Source of the DNA: Dastarcus helophoroides
Lineage: Eukaryota > Arthropoda > Insecta > Coleoptera > Bothrideridae
NCBI GenBank assembly: GCA_028583605.1
Contig: CM053327.1
Location: 44,504,059-44,568,058 of the forward strand
Direction: 5' to 3'
Length of the DNA: 64,000 nt
The notes under the pieces were generated by a model. The model did not search any database and was not told where the DNA came from. It worked only from the letters and a program-made list of their open reading frames with translations. Both the position numbers and the translations under genes were made by a program. Below, piece after piece: positions 1 through 11,727 of the stretch. Position 1 is the stretch's first letter. Each line of letters begins with the position of its first letter.

Positions 1-810
1 ATTATTATAATTCCACCCGCTTGTGCCACGAGCTTGCCTTAATAGTAGTGTAAAGCGAAGACAAGGCCAGTTACTCAGTTTTTGCGGTTCTAATTTTTAC
101 AATACCGTCGCCAGTAACGGGTTCTACTCTCGCCAAGTCTAAAAGCATTGTAGTAATAGCGATATGCGATACGTGTAATCAGAATAAGAGCGCTGATGAC
201 CTTCTATAGTAAACGGAGACTACTATCTCCAGCATCGATAAATATCACACACATACACAAATATGTGGATAACTGTACACGATTTGCAATATTTTATCAT
301 AAATAATAATAATATGTCGTGGTTTTTAACTTTCAGTTTCAGATATGTTCCAACAATTGTAATCTGACACAAATTGCATAATTATTAATATATTTATTAA
401 AGTGAGCTATTCGGTACATGTATAAAATTCTAGCTATTACCCGAGACTTCGTTTGCGGATTTAGGCGAATAATTAGAATTGAACAAAAAAAAACTATCCA
501 AAATTAAAGAGAGTGTTTAAATTTCCTGAATTTTCTCAATAAAAGTCTTCATATTATCCATATAAAAATTTGTGTTACCGTTGCACTCTTTAAAAAACGA
601 GAGATTCATTTCCAAATACGAATTTATCAAAATATGGAAGAACCCGTAAAATACGGGAGATCTGGCAACTATCACCGTAGAGAAACCGAAATGGTGTCGC
701 ACCCTATCGCGTTATAACGTTGTCAAACTGTCAGACCATTAAATATCCTCTAAAAGAATCCTATCTGCAAAGTTATATCAAGTTTGGACCTCATTGTTCG
801 ATGACGCAGT
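1..810. other. Unique AT-rich sequence, no gene seen
   Basis: No coding region, RNA gene or recognisable repeat could be supported here. Open frames are short and have the composition expected of random AT-rich DNA. Confidence 0.5.
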
Positions 811-823
811 TATCGTGTTGTCA

Positions 824-859
824 TTTCTACTCTCGTATATATGACACGACCCAATTTCC

Positions 860-912
<53 letters not shown>

Positions 913-1007
913 AAATGCCAAGTGTTGCATTTATTTAAATGCAGAATTTGGCATTTTCTATGTAAATACATGAAAATTGAGTCGTGCCATATACACGAGA
1001 GTAGAAA
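824..1007. mobile_element. Small MITE-like element with TA microsatellite
   Basis: Inverted arms lie at 824-857 and 974-1007; each contains CTACTCTCG next to a GACACGAC or GTCGTGCC segment, with a few mismatches. The interior holds a TA dinucleotide run at about 863-909 and a nested hairpin (AAAATGCCAA at about 911 facing TTTGGCATTTT at about 948). There is no coding capacity. This looks like a short non-autonomous inverted-repeat element whose centre has acquired or expanded a TA microsatellite. Superfamily unknown; I could not define a target duplication. Confidence 0.55.
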
Positions 1008-1096
1008 ATCGAGAAAGTCCGCGAAATTTGGCAACGCTAAAACCGACAAACAGGCAGGCAAACACACTTTTGCATTTATATATTATATTTTAAATA

Positions 1097-1380
1097 TTTT
1101 GGTGGAACGAACTGGTCCTTGGTTGTCTTTAAAAATTGAAATACAAATCTTGTCTCCTGAAACCAAGAAAGATTAAAAAATACAATAAAGATTGCTCTAA
1201 CGCGTTTCGATAACCAAGTTATCAATTTCAGAGAGATTCTCAATAACAAAAATTGAAATACAAATCTTGTTTCCTGAAACGGTCTCTAAAGATGATAGTT
1301 TGTCTATTGAAACGCTTTAGAGCAACCTTTGTTGTGTTTTTTAATTTTTCTCGGTTTCAGGGAACAAGATTTGTATTTCG
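1097..1380 (-). mobile_element. Snapback retroposon family 1, copy A
   Basis: Begins with the family's tail (GGTGGAACGAACTGGTCC) on the left and ends with the inverted TTTGTATTTC arm on the right. The arms facing each other contain the CCTGAAACCAAG segment and TTGCTCTAACGCG. Each arm carries the family hairpin; in the left arm, read on the minus strand, the stem is GATAAC/GTTATC around TTG (1209-1223) followed by GAAAC. The flanks at 1085-1096 and 1381-1392 match at 10 of 12 bases, which fits a decayed 12 bp target duplication. There is no reading frame of note. Confidence 0.65.
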
Positions 1381-1386
1381 ATATTT

Positions 1387-1837
1387 TATATACCTTTTCG
1401 TCGAAATACTAGAAGCAGTTTTAAGCATGTGAGACAGTGCGACTGCTCAAGGGCTCTCTTTGTTAAACATGGGCAGTCATTTTGTCGAAGAAGCCTGAAG
1501 ATCAAGCCTGAAGACCAAATAACGGAGATGTGGTTGCAGCACTTTCACCGAATGAACTTTACACATCGTTAAAAGCATCTGACCATTTTAAGCCTTAAAG
1601 CATCAAATGATTTTTTCTTAACACGTGCTAATTTTACCTATTTTAGTTTATGCACTCTGTATTTTCATTAGCACATGTCATATGGCATATAACGAAACAC
1701 AATCTCACCCTAATCGCCACACATGTAAAATTGTTTGTTTCATTTTATAGGAATTAGTAGTACAATGACTTAAAAGGAAATAAAACCTTAGAGACAGTTG
1801 GATAATAAACCACTTTTTTTTGGACGAGTGTTTAAAC
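1387..1837. other. Unique sequence, nothing recognised
   Basis: No gene, RNA or repeat match inside the window was found in this stretch. Confidence 0.5.
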
Positions 1838-2859
1838 CAGTGGCGGCTGGTCTTAAAGAGCGCAAGACCGCGCGCTCCTTGTGAAATGAGCGATGTATTC
1901 TTTTCGGTTTAATGTAAAAGACTTGGATTTATCAAATTTTTAAACACAAAATAATGATATACTAATTAACTAATAATACTTGTGAGTGACTTGGAATAAA
2001 GTATGCAAAAAAAGTTTGATTGCATTATATTAAATATTATAAGGAAATTTAAATAAGTTGGTGCGCGCACCTAACGTGGCTGCCGTGCGATGCCTATCAA
2101 TGGCCTACACGGGATACAAAGAAATAAAATACAGAACATCACGTTAAAGCTAGCTCGCGGTACGCCGCTCCGCGCTTATGCGCTATTGCCAAATGGTGAG
2201 TACGAGTCAGTATATTTACGGTTTATATAAATGCGTAGATGTCGGCTGATCTGAATGCGATTGCTAATTCTGTCGCTTACAGACCTAACTGCCAATACAC
2301 ACAAAGAGATAGCAGTACCAATTCTATAGTCTAATTATTAATTTATAGATTTGAATTTAAACAATTTTGATGAGAAAGTAATGAACACTTTATTTCTTTA
2401 AACGATCGTAGAGCGAATTTTGTTTAAAAAATATTTTTATGTGTTTTTGTAGAGTTTAATTAGAACTTTGCAATAAAATATATATTATTTTCAAATGCAG
2501 TTTTGATGAAAAAGTGATATAATTTTATTTCTATGAAAGCAAACAATTTTAATTAAGTAACCCAGAGCCGTAACGACATGCAACCGTACAAAGTACTTTA
2601 AAGAGGCTCAGAAATGTCGATAATGTTTTTTTTTTGTACTTGATGAAATTTAGAGATGATAATCTAAAAATATTCTGGAGGTTATAAGACGTTAATTAAA
2701 TTTAATTCGTCAAAATACTATTAAATATCACACCTTTTGTATCACTTTTGTTTCTCTTTAATTTAAAGCCTTGCTATGGCACTGGGGTCACCTAAACTCT
2801 TAACTACTAATATTGTTGCATCTGCGCACCCCCTGTCAAAAAGTCACCAGCCGCCACTG
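1838..2859. mobile_element. hAT-type non-autonomous transposon (MITE), copy 1
   Basis: About 1,022 bp with terminal inverted repeats CAGTGGCGGCTGGT and, at the other end, ACCAGCCGCCACTG (one internal base differs). The same element recurs at 11728 and 20332. The flanking 8-mers are GTTTAAAC and GTATAAAC, 7 of 8 identical. An 8 bp target duplication with CAG-starting termini is the signature of the hAT superfamily. There is no transposase frame, so it would need a transposase supplied elsewhere. The outer approximately 50 bp are well conserved between copies, and the interior is AT-rich. Confidence 0.85.
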
Positions 2860-3390
2860 GTATAAACAGAGTTCGTTGTTCGACAGGTTCTTTCAAAGTG
2901 CTATATTACCATAATTGGTGCTATTACATAACATTTTATATTAATCGATACCCGAGTGAGATTTAGCTCAAGAAGAATTCGCCACATATCTTAATTTTTA
3001 TTCCATCCAGTTCTGTAGTCTCACAAAATATTTTAAATTTAGATACATTTTATAGACCACTTATTTTATTTTAATCAACCGTGTAGCATCTAAGACTTAA
3101 AACCATGGACATTTACGACTTCAAAAATTTTATGATCTTTGTAATTTATACGAAATAAGATGGACTTTTAAGTATATAAGAATAGTTTATTGGATTAGAA
3201 AACAATTTCATTGGTATTATCATGGTTCTCATTTTATTTGTTACAGAATCATAAAAAAAGGATGCTTATATAGATAACTTACACAGATTCATTTCTTTGG
3301 TGAAAATTTGTTGGTATAATAGAGGTGTTGGCCAAAAACAAAATTTGCCAGTTATGGGGATTGTTGACAGAAGTGAAAACTTAAAACTAT
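2860..3390. other. Unique AT-rich sequence
   Basis: No gene seen. A short segment at about 3355-3390 (GACAGAAGTGAAAACTTAAAAC) resembles one at about 32320-32355, suggesting a shared but unidentified ancient repeat. Confidence 0.35.
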
Positions 3391-3746
3391 TGTAACGAAA
3401 TGTAAATTGTAGAATTTAGTACGTAAGAAAATTTTCTAGAAAGATCTGATAAGGGAAAGCGGCCGCGATAATGAAGCAAGCGGCAGATAAGCGTTCCAGA
3501 AATTTCGGCCAACGATAAGCCTTACCTGTCGAAAACTTCTAGAACCCGGAAGCGAAAACTATATAAGGCGGACGCCTTTCCCTCCAGAATCAGTTAGTTA
3601 AAGTCAGTCAGTGTAATTAGTGAGTTAGTTGTTAGAAGTAAATAAGTGAGTTCATTATTCAGCTGTACTTTTCCAAGTTTAGTTTGGTAATAAAGTGGAT
3701 ATTATTCAATTCACGTGTATCAATTCGAACCGATAAGTCCGTAACA
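3391..3746 (+). mobile_element. Solo LTR of an LTR retrotransposon
   Basis: A 356 bp segment starting TGTAACG and ending CCGTAACA, with inverted termini as expected of retroviral-type LTRs. It contains a TATA box (ACTATATAAGG at 3558-3568) and a polyadenylation signal (AATAAAG at 3689-3695) in the correct order. A homologous copy lies at 8028-9321. No gag, pol or second LTR is adjacent, so it is best read as a solo LTR left by recombination. I found no clear 4-6 bp target duplication, so the exact ends or the solo status may be off. The LTR superfamily cannot be assigned without an internal region. Confidence 0.7.
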
Positions 3747-3846
3747 GTACGATATAACAGTGATTTTTAAATTTCTAATTGTAATATCAAAAATGAAAAT
3801 GTCCTATTTTGTTAATTAAGTTCATTATTTCTAGTTTTTATATCTT

Positions 3847-6800
3847 TATACGATCTATTTTTTTTTGTGGGACGGACTGGCCCTTGATTATCTTCAAAAA
3901 CTGAAATTCAAAACTTGTCCCCTGAAACCAAGAAAGATGGAACGTCCGTCAAAGGTATCTAATCGGAGTATTGTAGTTGCTATGTTGCTATTACTTCAAG
4001 ATGTTTCCCTAACGTGGGGAATTAAGCATCGAAATTCCGTGAGATCAGTATTTCAATTGTTTTACCACGAAATATTCTCTTCTTGGAGAAAAACCGACAA
4101 AATAATGCTATCTTAAAATGGGTATTTGGTGATTCAAGAGGCAGTTGTTTTCCCATGAAATCACAAAAATTTGTAAATGTTCTCAGGGAGAATGTCGATC
4201 CAAATAATTTTGAGCTAAAACGTTGGGCATTCGATAGTTCATCAGAATTCAAGTGTTTGGTAACGAAAAAGTCTTCAAAATTCACAAATGTGCTCTTGGA
4301 GGTACGAAGGCAAAATAATATTAGGTTAAAAAGTTGGGTACTTGTAGTTCATCAGTAATGCAACTTTTTTCCCTTGAAATCTTCTCTAAGATTCGCAAAT
4401 GTTCTCATGGTGGATCCTAATCAAAACGATTTTGGGCTAAAGCGTTAGATATTTGATAGTTCATTAGTATTTCAATTGTTTTGCCATGAAATATTCTCTT
4501 CTTGGAGAAAAACCGACAAAATAATGCTATCTTAAAATGGGTATTTGGTGGTTCAAGAGGCAGTTGTTTTCCCATGAAATCACAAAAATTTGTAAATGTT
4601 CTCGGGGAGAATGTCGATCCAAATAATTTTGAGCTAAAACGTTGGGCATTCGATAGTTCATCAGAATTCAACGGTTTGGTAACGAAAAAGTATTCAGAAT
4701 TCACAAATGTGCTCTTGGAGGTACGAAGGCAAAATAATATTAGGTTAAAAAGTTGGGTACTTGTGGTTCATCAGTAATGCAACTTTTTTCACTTGAAATC
4801 TTCTCTAAGATTCACAAATGTTCTCATGGTGGATCCTGATCAAAATGATTTTGGGCTAAAGCGTTAAGACATTTGATAGTTCATCAGTATTTCAATTGTT
4901 TTGCCATGAAATATTCTCTTCTTGAAGAAAAACCAACAAAATAATCTTAAAATGGGTATTTGGTGGTTCAAGAGGCAGTTGTTTTCCCATGAAATCACAA
5001 AAATTTGTAAATGTTCTCGGGGAGAATGTCGATCCAAATAATTTTGAGCTAAAACGTTGGGCATTCGATAGTTCATCAGAATTCAATTGTTTGGTCACGA
5101 AAAAGTATTCAGAATTCCCAAATGTGCTCTTGGAGGTACGAAGGCAAAATAATATTAGGTTAAAAAGTTGGGTACTTGTAGTTCATCAGTAATGCAACTT
5201 TTTTCCCTTGAAATCTTCTCTAAGATTCGCAAATGTTCTCATGGTGGATCCTAATCAAAACGATTTTGGGCTAAAATGGTAGACATTTGATAGTTCATCT
5301 GTATTTCAATTGTTTTGCCACGAGATATTCTCTTCTTGCAGAAAAACCAACAAAATAATGCTATCTTAAAATGGGTATTTGGTGGTTCAAGAGGTAGTTG
5401 TTTTCCCATGAAATCACAAAAATTTGTAAATGTTCTCGGGGAGAATGTCGATCCAAATAATTTTGAGCTAAAACGTTGGGCATTCGATAGTTCATCAGAA
5501 TTCAATGGTCTGGTAACGAAATAGTCTTCAAGATTCACAAATGTGCTCTTGGAGGTACGAAGGCAAAATAATATTAGGTTAAAAAGTTGGGTACTTGTAG
5601 TTCATCAGTAATGCAGCTTTTTTCCCTTGAAATCTTCTCTAAGATTCGCAAATGTTCTCATGGTGGATCCTGATCAAAATGATTTTGGGCTAAAGCGTTA
5701 GACATTTAATAGTTTATCAGTATTTCAATTGTTTTGCCACGAAATATTCTCTTCTTGGAGAAAAACCAACAAAATAATCTTAAAATGGGTATTTGGTGGT
5801 TCAAGAGGCAGTTGTTTTCCCATGAAATCACAAAAATTTGTAAATGTTCTCGGGGAGAATGTCGATCCAAATAATTTTGAGCTAAAACGTTGGGCTTTCG
5901 ATAGTTCATCAGAATTCAATTGTTTGGTCACGAAAAAGTATTCAGAATTCACAAATGTGCTCTTGGAGGTACAAAGGCAAAATAATATTAGGTTAAAAAG
6001 TTGGGTACTTGTGGTTCATCAGTAATGCAACTTTTTTCACTTGAAATCTTCTCTAAGATTCGCAAATGTTCTCATGGTGGATCCTGATCAAAATGATTTT
6101 GGGCTAAAACGTTAGACATTTGACAGTTCATCAGTATTTCAATTGTTTTGCCACGAAATATTCTCTTCTTGGAGAAAAACCAACAAAATAATCCTAAAAT
6201 GGGTATTTGGTGGTTCAAGAGGCAGTTGTTTTCCCATGAAATCACAAAAATTTGTAAATGTTCTCGGGGAGAATGTCGATCCAAATAATTTTGAGCTAAA
6301 ACGTTGGGCATTCGATAGTTCATCAGAATTCAATGGTTTGGTAACGAAAAAGTCTTCAAAATTCACAAATGTGCTCTTGGAGGTACGAAGGCAAAATAAT
6401 ATTAGGTTAAAAAGTTGGGTACTTGTAGTTCATCAGTAATGCAGCTTTTTTCCCTTGAAATCTTCTCTAAGATTCGCAAATGATCTCATGGTGGATCCTG
6501 ATCAAAATGATTTTGGGCTAAAACGTTAGACATTTGATAGTTCATCAGTATTTCAATTGTTTTGCCACGAAATATTCTCTTCTTGAAGAAAAACCAACAA
6601 AATAATTTTAAAATGGGTATTTGGTGGTTCAAGAGGCAGTTGTTTTCCCATGAAATCACAAAAATTTGTAAATGTTCTCGGGGAGAATGTCGATCCAAAT
6701 AATTTTGAGCTAAAACGTTGGGCATTCGATAGTTCATCAGAATTCAATGGTTTGGTAACGAAAAAGTCTTCAAAATTCACAAATGTGCTCTTGGAGGTAC

Positions 6801-7796
6801 GAAGGCAAAATAATATTAGGTTAAAAAGTTGGGTACTTGTGGTTCATCAGTAATGCAACTTTTTTCCCTTGAAATCTTCTCTAAGATTCGCAAATGATCT
6901 CATGGTGGATCCTGATCAAAATGATTTTGGGCTAAAACGTTAGACATTTGACAGTTCATCAGTATTTCAATTGTTTTGCCACGAAATATTCTCTTCTTGG
7001 AAAAAAACCAACAAAATAATCTTAAAATGGGTATTTGGTGGTTCAAGAGGCAGTTGTTTTCCCATGAAATCACAAAAATTTGTAAATGTTCTCGGGGAGA
7101 ATGTCGATCCAAATAATTTTGAGCTAAAACGTTGGGCATTCGATAGTTCATCAGAATTCAATTGTTTGGTCACGAAAAAGTATTCAGAATTCACAAATGT
7201 GCTCTTGGAGGTACAAAGGCAAAATAATATTAGGTTAAAAAGTTGGGTACTTGTGGTTCATCAGTAATGCAACTTTTTTCACTTGAAATCTTCTCTAAGA
7301 TTCGCAAATGTTCTCATGGTGGATCCTGATCAAAATGATTTTGGGCTAAAACGTTACACATTTAATAGTTCATCAGTATTTCAATTGTTTTGCCACGAAA
7401 TATTCTCTTCTTGGAGAAAAACCAACAAAATAATCTTAAAATGGGTATTTGGTGGTTCAAGAGGCAGTTGTTTTCCCATGAAATCACAAAAATTTGTAAA
7501 TGTTCTCGGGGAGAATGTCGATCCAAATAATTTTGAGCTAAAACGTTGGGCATTCGATAGTTCATCAGAACTCAATGGTTTGTTAACGAAAAAGTCTTCA
7601 AAATTCACAAATGTGCTCTTGGAGGTACGAAGGCAAAATAATATTAGGTTAAAAAGTTGGGTACTTGTAGTTCATCAGTAATGCAGCTTTTTTCCCTTGA
7701 AATCTTCTCTAAGATTCGCAAATGTTCTCATTGAGTATCCTGATCGAAATGATTTCAGGGGACAAGTTCTGTATTTCAATTTTTCTATACGATCTA
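3847..7796. mobile_element. Family 1 retroposon with internal satellite, bounded by 11 bp direct repeats
   Basis: The 11-mer TATACGATCTA occurs at 3847-3857 and again at 7786-7796. Just inside the left copy is the family tail and arm (GACGGACTGGCCCTTGATTATC at about 3871, then CCCCTGAAACCAAGAAAG), followed by one partial 161 bp family unit (about 3935-4045). Just inside the right copy is the inverted arm (TTTCAGGGGACAAG at about 7753). The simplest reading is one retroposon insertion of about 3.9 kb whose interior consists almost entirely of a 414 bp tandem array. The array may have expanded after insertion. Confidence 0.7.
4045..7735. repeat. Nine-unit 414-420 bp tandem satellite
   Basis: A landmark (AATATTCTCT) ends at 4080, 4499, 4919, 5333, 5752, 6166, 6580, 6994 and 7408, giving periods of 414, 419 or 420 bp. 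The length classes differ mainly by a 6 bp indel next to AATAAT (AATAATGCTATCTTAAAATGG versus AATAATCTTAAAATGG). Units are nearly identical, so the array is young or homogenised. 414 is a multiple of three, so the same 65-100 codon open frames recur in every unit on both strands. They have no recognisable domain, and I treat them as a by-product of the period and not as genes. Confidence 0.9.
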
Positions 7797-8027
7797 GTTT
7801 TTGATCTTGTTTATTTTAAGTAAGTGCACTAATTAAATTTTACATTTGAATGACTAATTTCAAGATAATTCAAAAAAATATGTTTTCAATGTATGCTGAT
7901 TTTTTGTGATTTTATAAACACTTTAATTTAAATTGTCACAATACTGCAAATAATGAGTTACTTCAATCTTCGTTGGATGAGCCTATCTACAAAATATGTA
8001 AAATTAACTTTAAAAATTCGTGTATAG

Positions 8028-9321
8028 TGTAGCGAACTGTAAATTATATAATTAAGTACGTAAGAAAATTTTCTAGAAAGATATGATAAGGGAAAAGCGG
8101 CCGCGATAACGAAGCAAACGGCAGATAAGTGTACCAGAAATTTCGGCACACGATAAGCACACGATTTTTCTAGAATCTGGGGGCCAACACTATATAAGGC
8201 GGTCGCCTTTCCCTCGAGTCAGTTACAGTCAGGCAGTGTAATTAGTGAGCTAGTAGTTGTTATGGTTTAAATTTTCACTGGAAATAGTTGCTTGTGATTA
8301 GGCCACCAAAAATGTTGGTTTTGTAAGTGCTGGCATATCATCTGTCAGTCTTTGTCTGGGGGAAACGTATATGTAATACTTCTATATGGCGTGTTGTGTA
8401 TAATCAGCACTGCAAAATGCTTTGTCAAAAAGGTGAGATGAAAGTATATGTCCTACTCTTTCGAGGACAAGCATTCATTCGTTTGTAGCGGAACAGATGA
8501 CAATATGGGCGGGAACACTAATAAATGAATGATAACAATGACGACTGCCGAGAAGAGGGATATTTGAAGTAAACTTTGGGATTGGTTAATATATTCTGGT
8601 CTCGAAAAAGAGAAACATATATATCCATCTCGCCTTTTTGACACAAACAAAGGGACAACACACGCCATATAGAAGTATTACATATATGGGGGGAAATCGG
8701 CCATCTTCTCTCCTGTCGTTCACTTGGGTGTCATCCTTCTCAAGGTGAGGTTACAGGGTTTTCCAAGTGGATTTTGGATGTTTTTCCTGTGAGGAATTTA
8801 CTGTAACCCATCTTCGGACCGTCTGGGGCGTCATGGTGTTACTGGGTTAGGACGAAAGCCTCAGATGGTTCCGGTATTTCCGGGATAAACATGGAGGTGC
8901 TCCCCAAGCACGCAGCAGAGCCGACCAACAACCAAGGTATGAGCATGTGCCCCTCAACAATCAGTATTTGGAGGGGTAATCCTATTTTCTTAATCTTTAT
9001 AGGCTCGTTCAGTTGGGATCCTTGTCCGTTTTATTTTGGGATCCGTGTCAGTTTTATTTTGGGATCCTTATCAGCTTTATTTTGAGATCCTCACCAATTT
9101 TATTTTGGATTCATCTCTGATCAATCACGACCTGTATAGTGGACACGAGGAGTTCCAAAGGAGTAGTCACCATCTCGTGGAAGACCTCCAAGTGTGGGCC
9201 TCGAGGAAGTCAATAAGTGAGTTAATTATACAGTTGTAGTGTTCCGAGTTTGGTTTGAAAATAAAGTGGGTATTATTCAGCAAGTGTTTAATAATCATTT
9301 CGAACCGATAGGCCCGTAACA
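8028..9321 (+). mobile_element. Second LTR copy, split by an insertion
   Basis: The left part (8028-8262) matches the solo LTR at 3391 through its TATA segment (CTATATAAGGCGG at about 8190), and the right part (9206-9321) matches its 3' end with AATAAAG and CCGTAACA. Relative to the first copy, 8263-9205 is inserted. The two LTRs have diverged by scattered substitutions and small indels, so they are separate insertions and not the two ends of one element. Confidence 0.7.
8263..9205. mobile_element. About 943 bp insertion inside the LTR
   Basis: This segment is absent from the sister LTR at 3391-3746. It holds an inverted repeat: 8368-8397 (TATATGTAATACTTCTATAT and on) faces 8657-8687, with a 2 bp indel, around a 260 bp centre. 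Further right, at about 9017-9106, four degenerate 22-23 bp units based on TTTTATTTTGGGATCC follow each other. The GC content (8700-8950) is higher than its surroundings. No coding domain was recognised. It may be a foreign insertion, or part of the parent LTR element that the solo copy lacks. Confidence 0.5.
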
Positions 9322-9962
9322 ATATTTTAAAAAATATGTATCTATCAATAAGTGCTTCACAGGCAGCTTTCCACGCAACTGGTATGAATAAAGGAATAGT
9401 TCACTCAATAACATGAAAGGGATACATTAAACTTCGATTACACAAAAAAAAATGAAAAAATCTTCAATCTGTTATTAATTCTCCTTGAAACTTCACTTAA
9501 TTTTACGATATCTCCTTCTGGCTTCAATTAAACTGAGTAAATGTTCAAAACATTTTTCGTCCGTTCTTAAAAACGTTTACAACGGTCCCACAATTGCCTT
9601 CTTGAAGTTCCTAATTCATTAAATTTTAACTGCTTTCTCTATAATGAAGGTCTCGCTCACCAATGTCTATTTTTATATAAATAAGTAGCTACTGCTATAT
9701 ATACAGCTGCTCATCATTTCCTTATAAAAATTACCTGTACGAGAATCCAATCTCAAAGATAAATCAATTTCATAACAGAAATAACTTCCAAAGTTGACAA
9801 ATCAAAAATATAAACAAAAACCTTAGAGTTGGTAGCAGATAGTAATGTCACTAGCAAGGAAATGGGTAGAGCTGTTGTATTGTAGGTTCGCCTTTCTTGT
9901 CTTTATTGCCGTTGTCTCGCCCGCCGCACTTCGAATTGACGCCTATAGGCTATAGACAAGTA

Positions 9963-10007
<45 letters not shown>

Positions 10008-10011
10008 TGCA
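9322..10011. other. Unique AT-rich sequence with TA microsatellite at the end
   Basis: No gene seen. A TA run occupies about 9966-10002. Confidence 0.45.
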
Positions 10012-10775
10012 AGTAGACTGCAACCTAGACTACAAAGTCATGCAGCCCTCCAGGAGACGTGTATAGTGGAATCATAGGTAGCCGAACTATCAACAGTTGA
10101 AACACTGCCACCTAGCAGACCGGTTGCTCTCTAGGAAAATTCCCAAAAGACAAGGATTCTAATGCACAGACCAATAGGTTTGAACATTTATTAGATTCGA
10201 AGTTTGGAAACCAAATACCGATTTCGATCTTGTTAGATTTCGTCAGTTTGGTATATCCAACTCGAATGCTAACAAATGTTCCGACAAGTAAGTACTAAAG
10301 AATTCACAGACGTCAAACGTGTGACTCTTAGTACTACCACCTATTGGTCCCTAGAGAAACTATGTCAACAATGTCGTATGCAAGTAGAATGCAACCTAGA
10401 CTACAAATTCATGCAGCCCTCCAGGCGGCGTGTATCGTGAATCATAGGTAGCTGAACTACCAACAGTTGAAACACTGCCACCTAGCAGACCGGTTGCTCT
10501 CAAGGAAAATTCCCAAAAGACAAGGATTCTAATGCACAGACCAATAGGTTTGAACATTTATTAGATTCGAAGTTGGTGGAAACCAAATACTGGTTTCGAT
10601 CTTGTTAGATCTCGTCAGTTTGGTATGCTAGCTTGTCGGAACATTTGTTAGCATTCGAGTTGGATATACCAAACTGACGAGATCTAAGAAGATCGAAACT
10701 GTTATTTGGTTTCCAAACTTCGAATCTAATAAATGTTCAAACTTATTGGTCTGTGTATTAGAAGCCCATAGGCTT
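10012..10775. repeat. 370 bp dispersed repeat family, locus 1 (tandem plus inverted)
   Basis: One full unit (about 10012-10378) and most of a second (10379-10628) run head to tail; both contain GCAACCTAGACTAC, AACAGTTGAAACACTGCC and AATGCACAGACCAATAGG. From about 10629 to 10775 the sequence turns round and repeats the end of the unit in inverse order (GACGAGATCTAAGAAGATCG onward), forming a foldback. The same family occurs in the opposite orientation at 61965-62955. No coding capacity and no known superfamily. Confidence 0.75.
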
Positions 10776-10902
10776 ACCAGAATTTTGCCAGCGTTTTTTT
10801 TCTAAAATAGGCAACTTTCGCTTGTGGAGAAATCAGAAATGATAATAATCAAATTCAACCACAATATAGTATACATATTTTGGCATATTCAATTTAAATT
10901 CA

Positions 10903-10945
10903 GTGGCGCAGTGGTAGAGCAATCGATCAGTAGTTCAAAGAGCTT
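10903..10945 (+). other. tRNA-like A-box fragment, possible SINE head
   Basis: GTGGCGCAGTGGTAGAGC at 10903-10920 matches the 5' part of a tRNA (D-arm and A-box region). A weak B-box-like AGTTCAAAGAGC follows at about 10931, too close for an intact tRNA. No cloverleaf can be drawn. It may be the eroded head of a tRNA-derived SINE or a chance match. Confidence 0.25.
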
Positions 10946-11076
10946 TTTTTGGTAACGCTGTAACGATGTATGTGATTACATATCACATACATAGCAATAT
11001 CCCCCTATATTTAGTTGCTTAGAGCGTCTAAAGAAGTTGTCACTTCAAAATCAACATTGGTTAACCAGAGTTTTCT

Positions 11077-11208
11077 ATGGAGTTTTGCAAAGCTCGCCTG
11101 GGCTATGGTGCAGTAGCAGATAACAGCGTTCTTCGCAACCTGCAACTGCAGGAACTTTCACTCCTTGAGTTAGAGGGGCGAACCGGAGCTGGTACCGACC
11201 AGCCTTGA
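11077..11208 (+). other. Short protein-like open frame (43 codons)
   Basis: ATG at 11077 to TGA at 11208 encodes 43 residues starting MEFCKARLGYGAV and rich in Leu, Glu and Gly. The base composition is clearly more GC-rich than the surroundings. An in-frame stop lies just upstream of the ATG, so it would be a complete small ORF or part of a first exon. The context is weak (T at -3, G at +4). I recognise no domain and no neighbouring exons. It could be chance or a relic of a mobile element. Confidence 0.15.
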
Positions 11209-11727
11209 CATTTCAGCGTCGCACGTTTGCGACAATCACTTGGATGCAAGCTCGCCACTTCGATCTGCGCCTAACACCACTGACATATTCAACAACAGGA
11301 AGAATGTGTTGCAATATTGTTTATTAATAATGAAGATAAATGCACACTAATTTATTATAACGTAACCGTAATGCAACTACTATCACCTTAATTTAATCTA
11401 GACTTTTTTATGGAAGGCTGCATGGCAATTTTGTAATTGGTATGTGCGATAGCGCGATTACCTATGATATATGGTTTTTAAGAGTTGGGAACATGTTCGA
11501 GTAGATATTGGGTAACAACTAAGAAGAGTTCAAATGAAATAGTTGATGTAACGTATGCGGAATGTCGCACTATGTCATTAATTTTAAGAGCGCGATCAAC
11601 ATTTTTTATTTAGTTCAGCCATAAGAAACGGAGCTAAACGTAAGATCTTCGCTGCGACAGCAGACTGCCATCACTACTCGATTTTTAGCGAGACATTTAA
11701 CATTAAAATCTAGACTTTAATAATTGG

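Larger units (their letters stand above)
10776..11727. other. Largely unique sequence with a GC-richer island
   Basis: Mostly anonymous. A short hairpin sits near 10967-10993 (ATGTATGTGA facing TCACATACAT). A GC-richer island at 11070-11290 holds the short open frame listed separately. Confidence 0.4.

Noticed and set aside
4083..7681. Series of 67-132 codon open frames on both strands in the 414 bp array
   Set aside because: The unit length is a multiple of three, so any open stretch recurs in each unit; there is no domain, no codon bias and no start or promoter logic.
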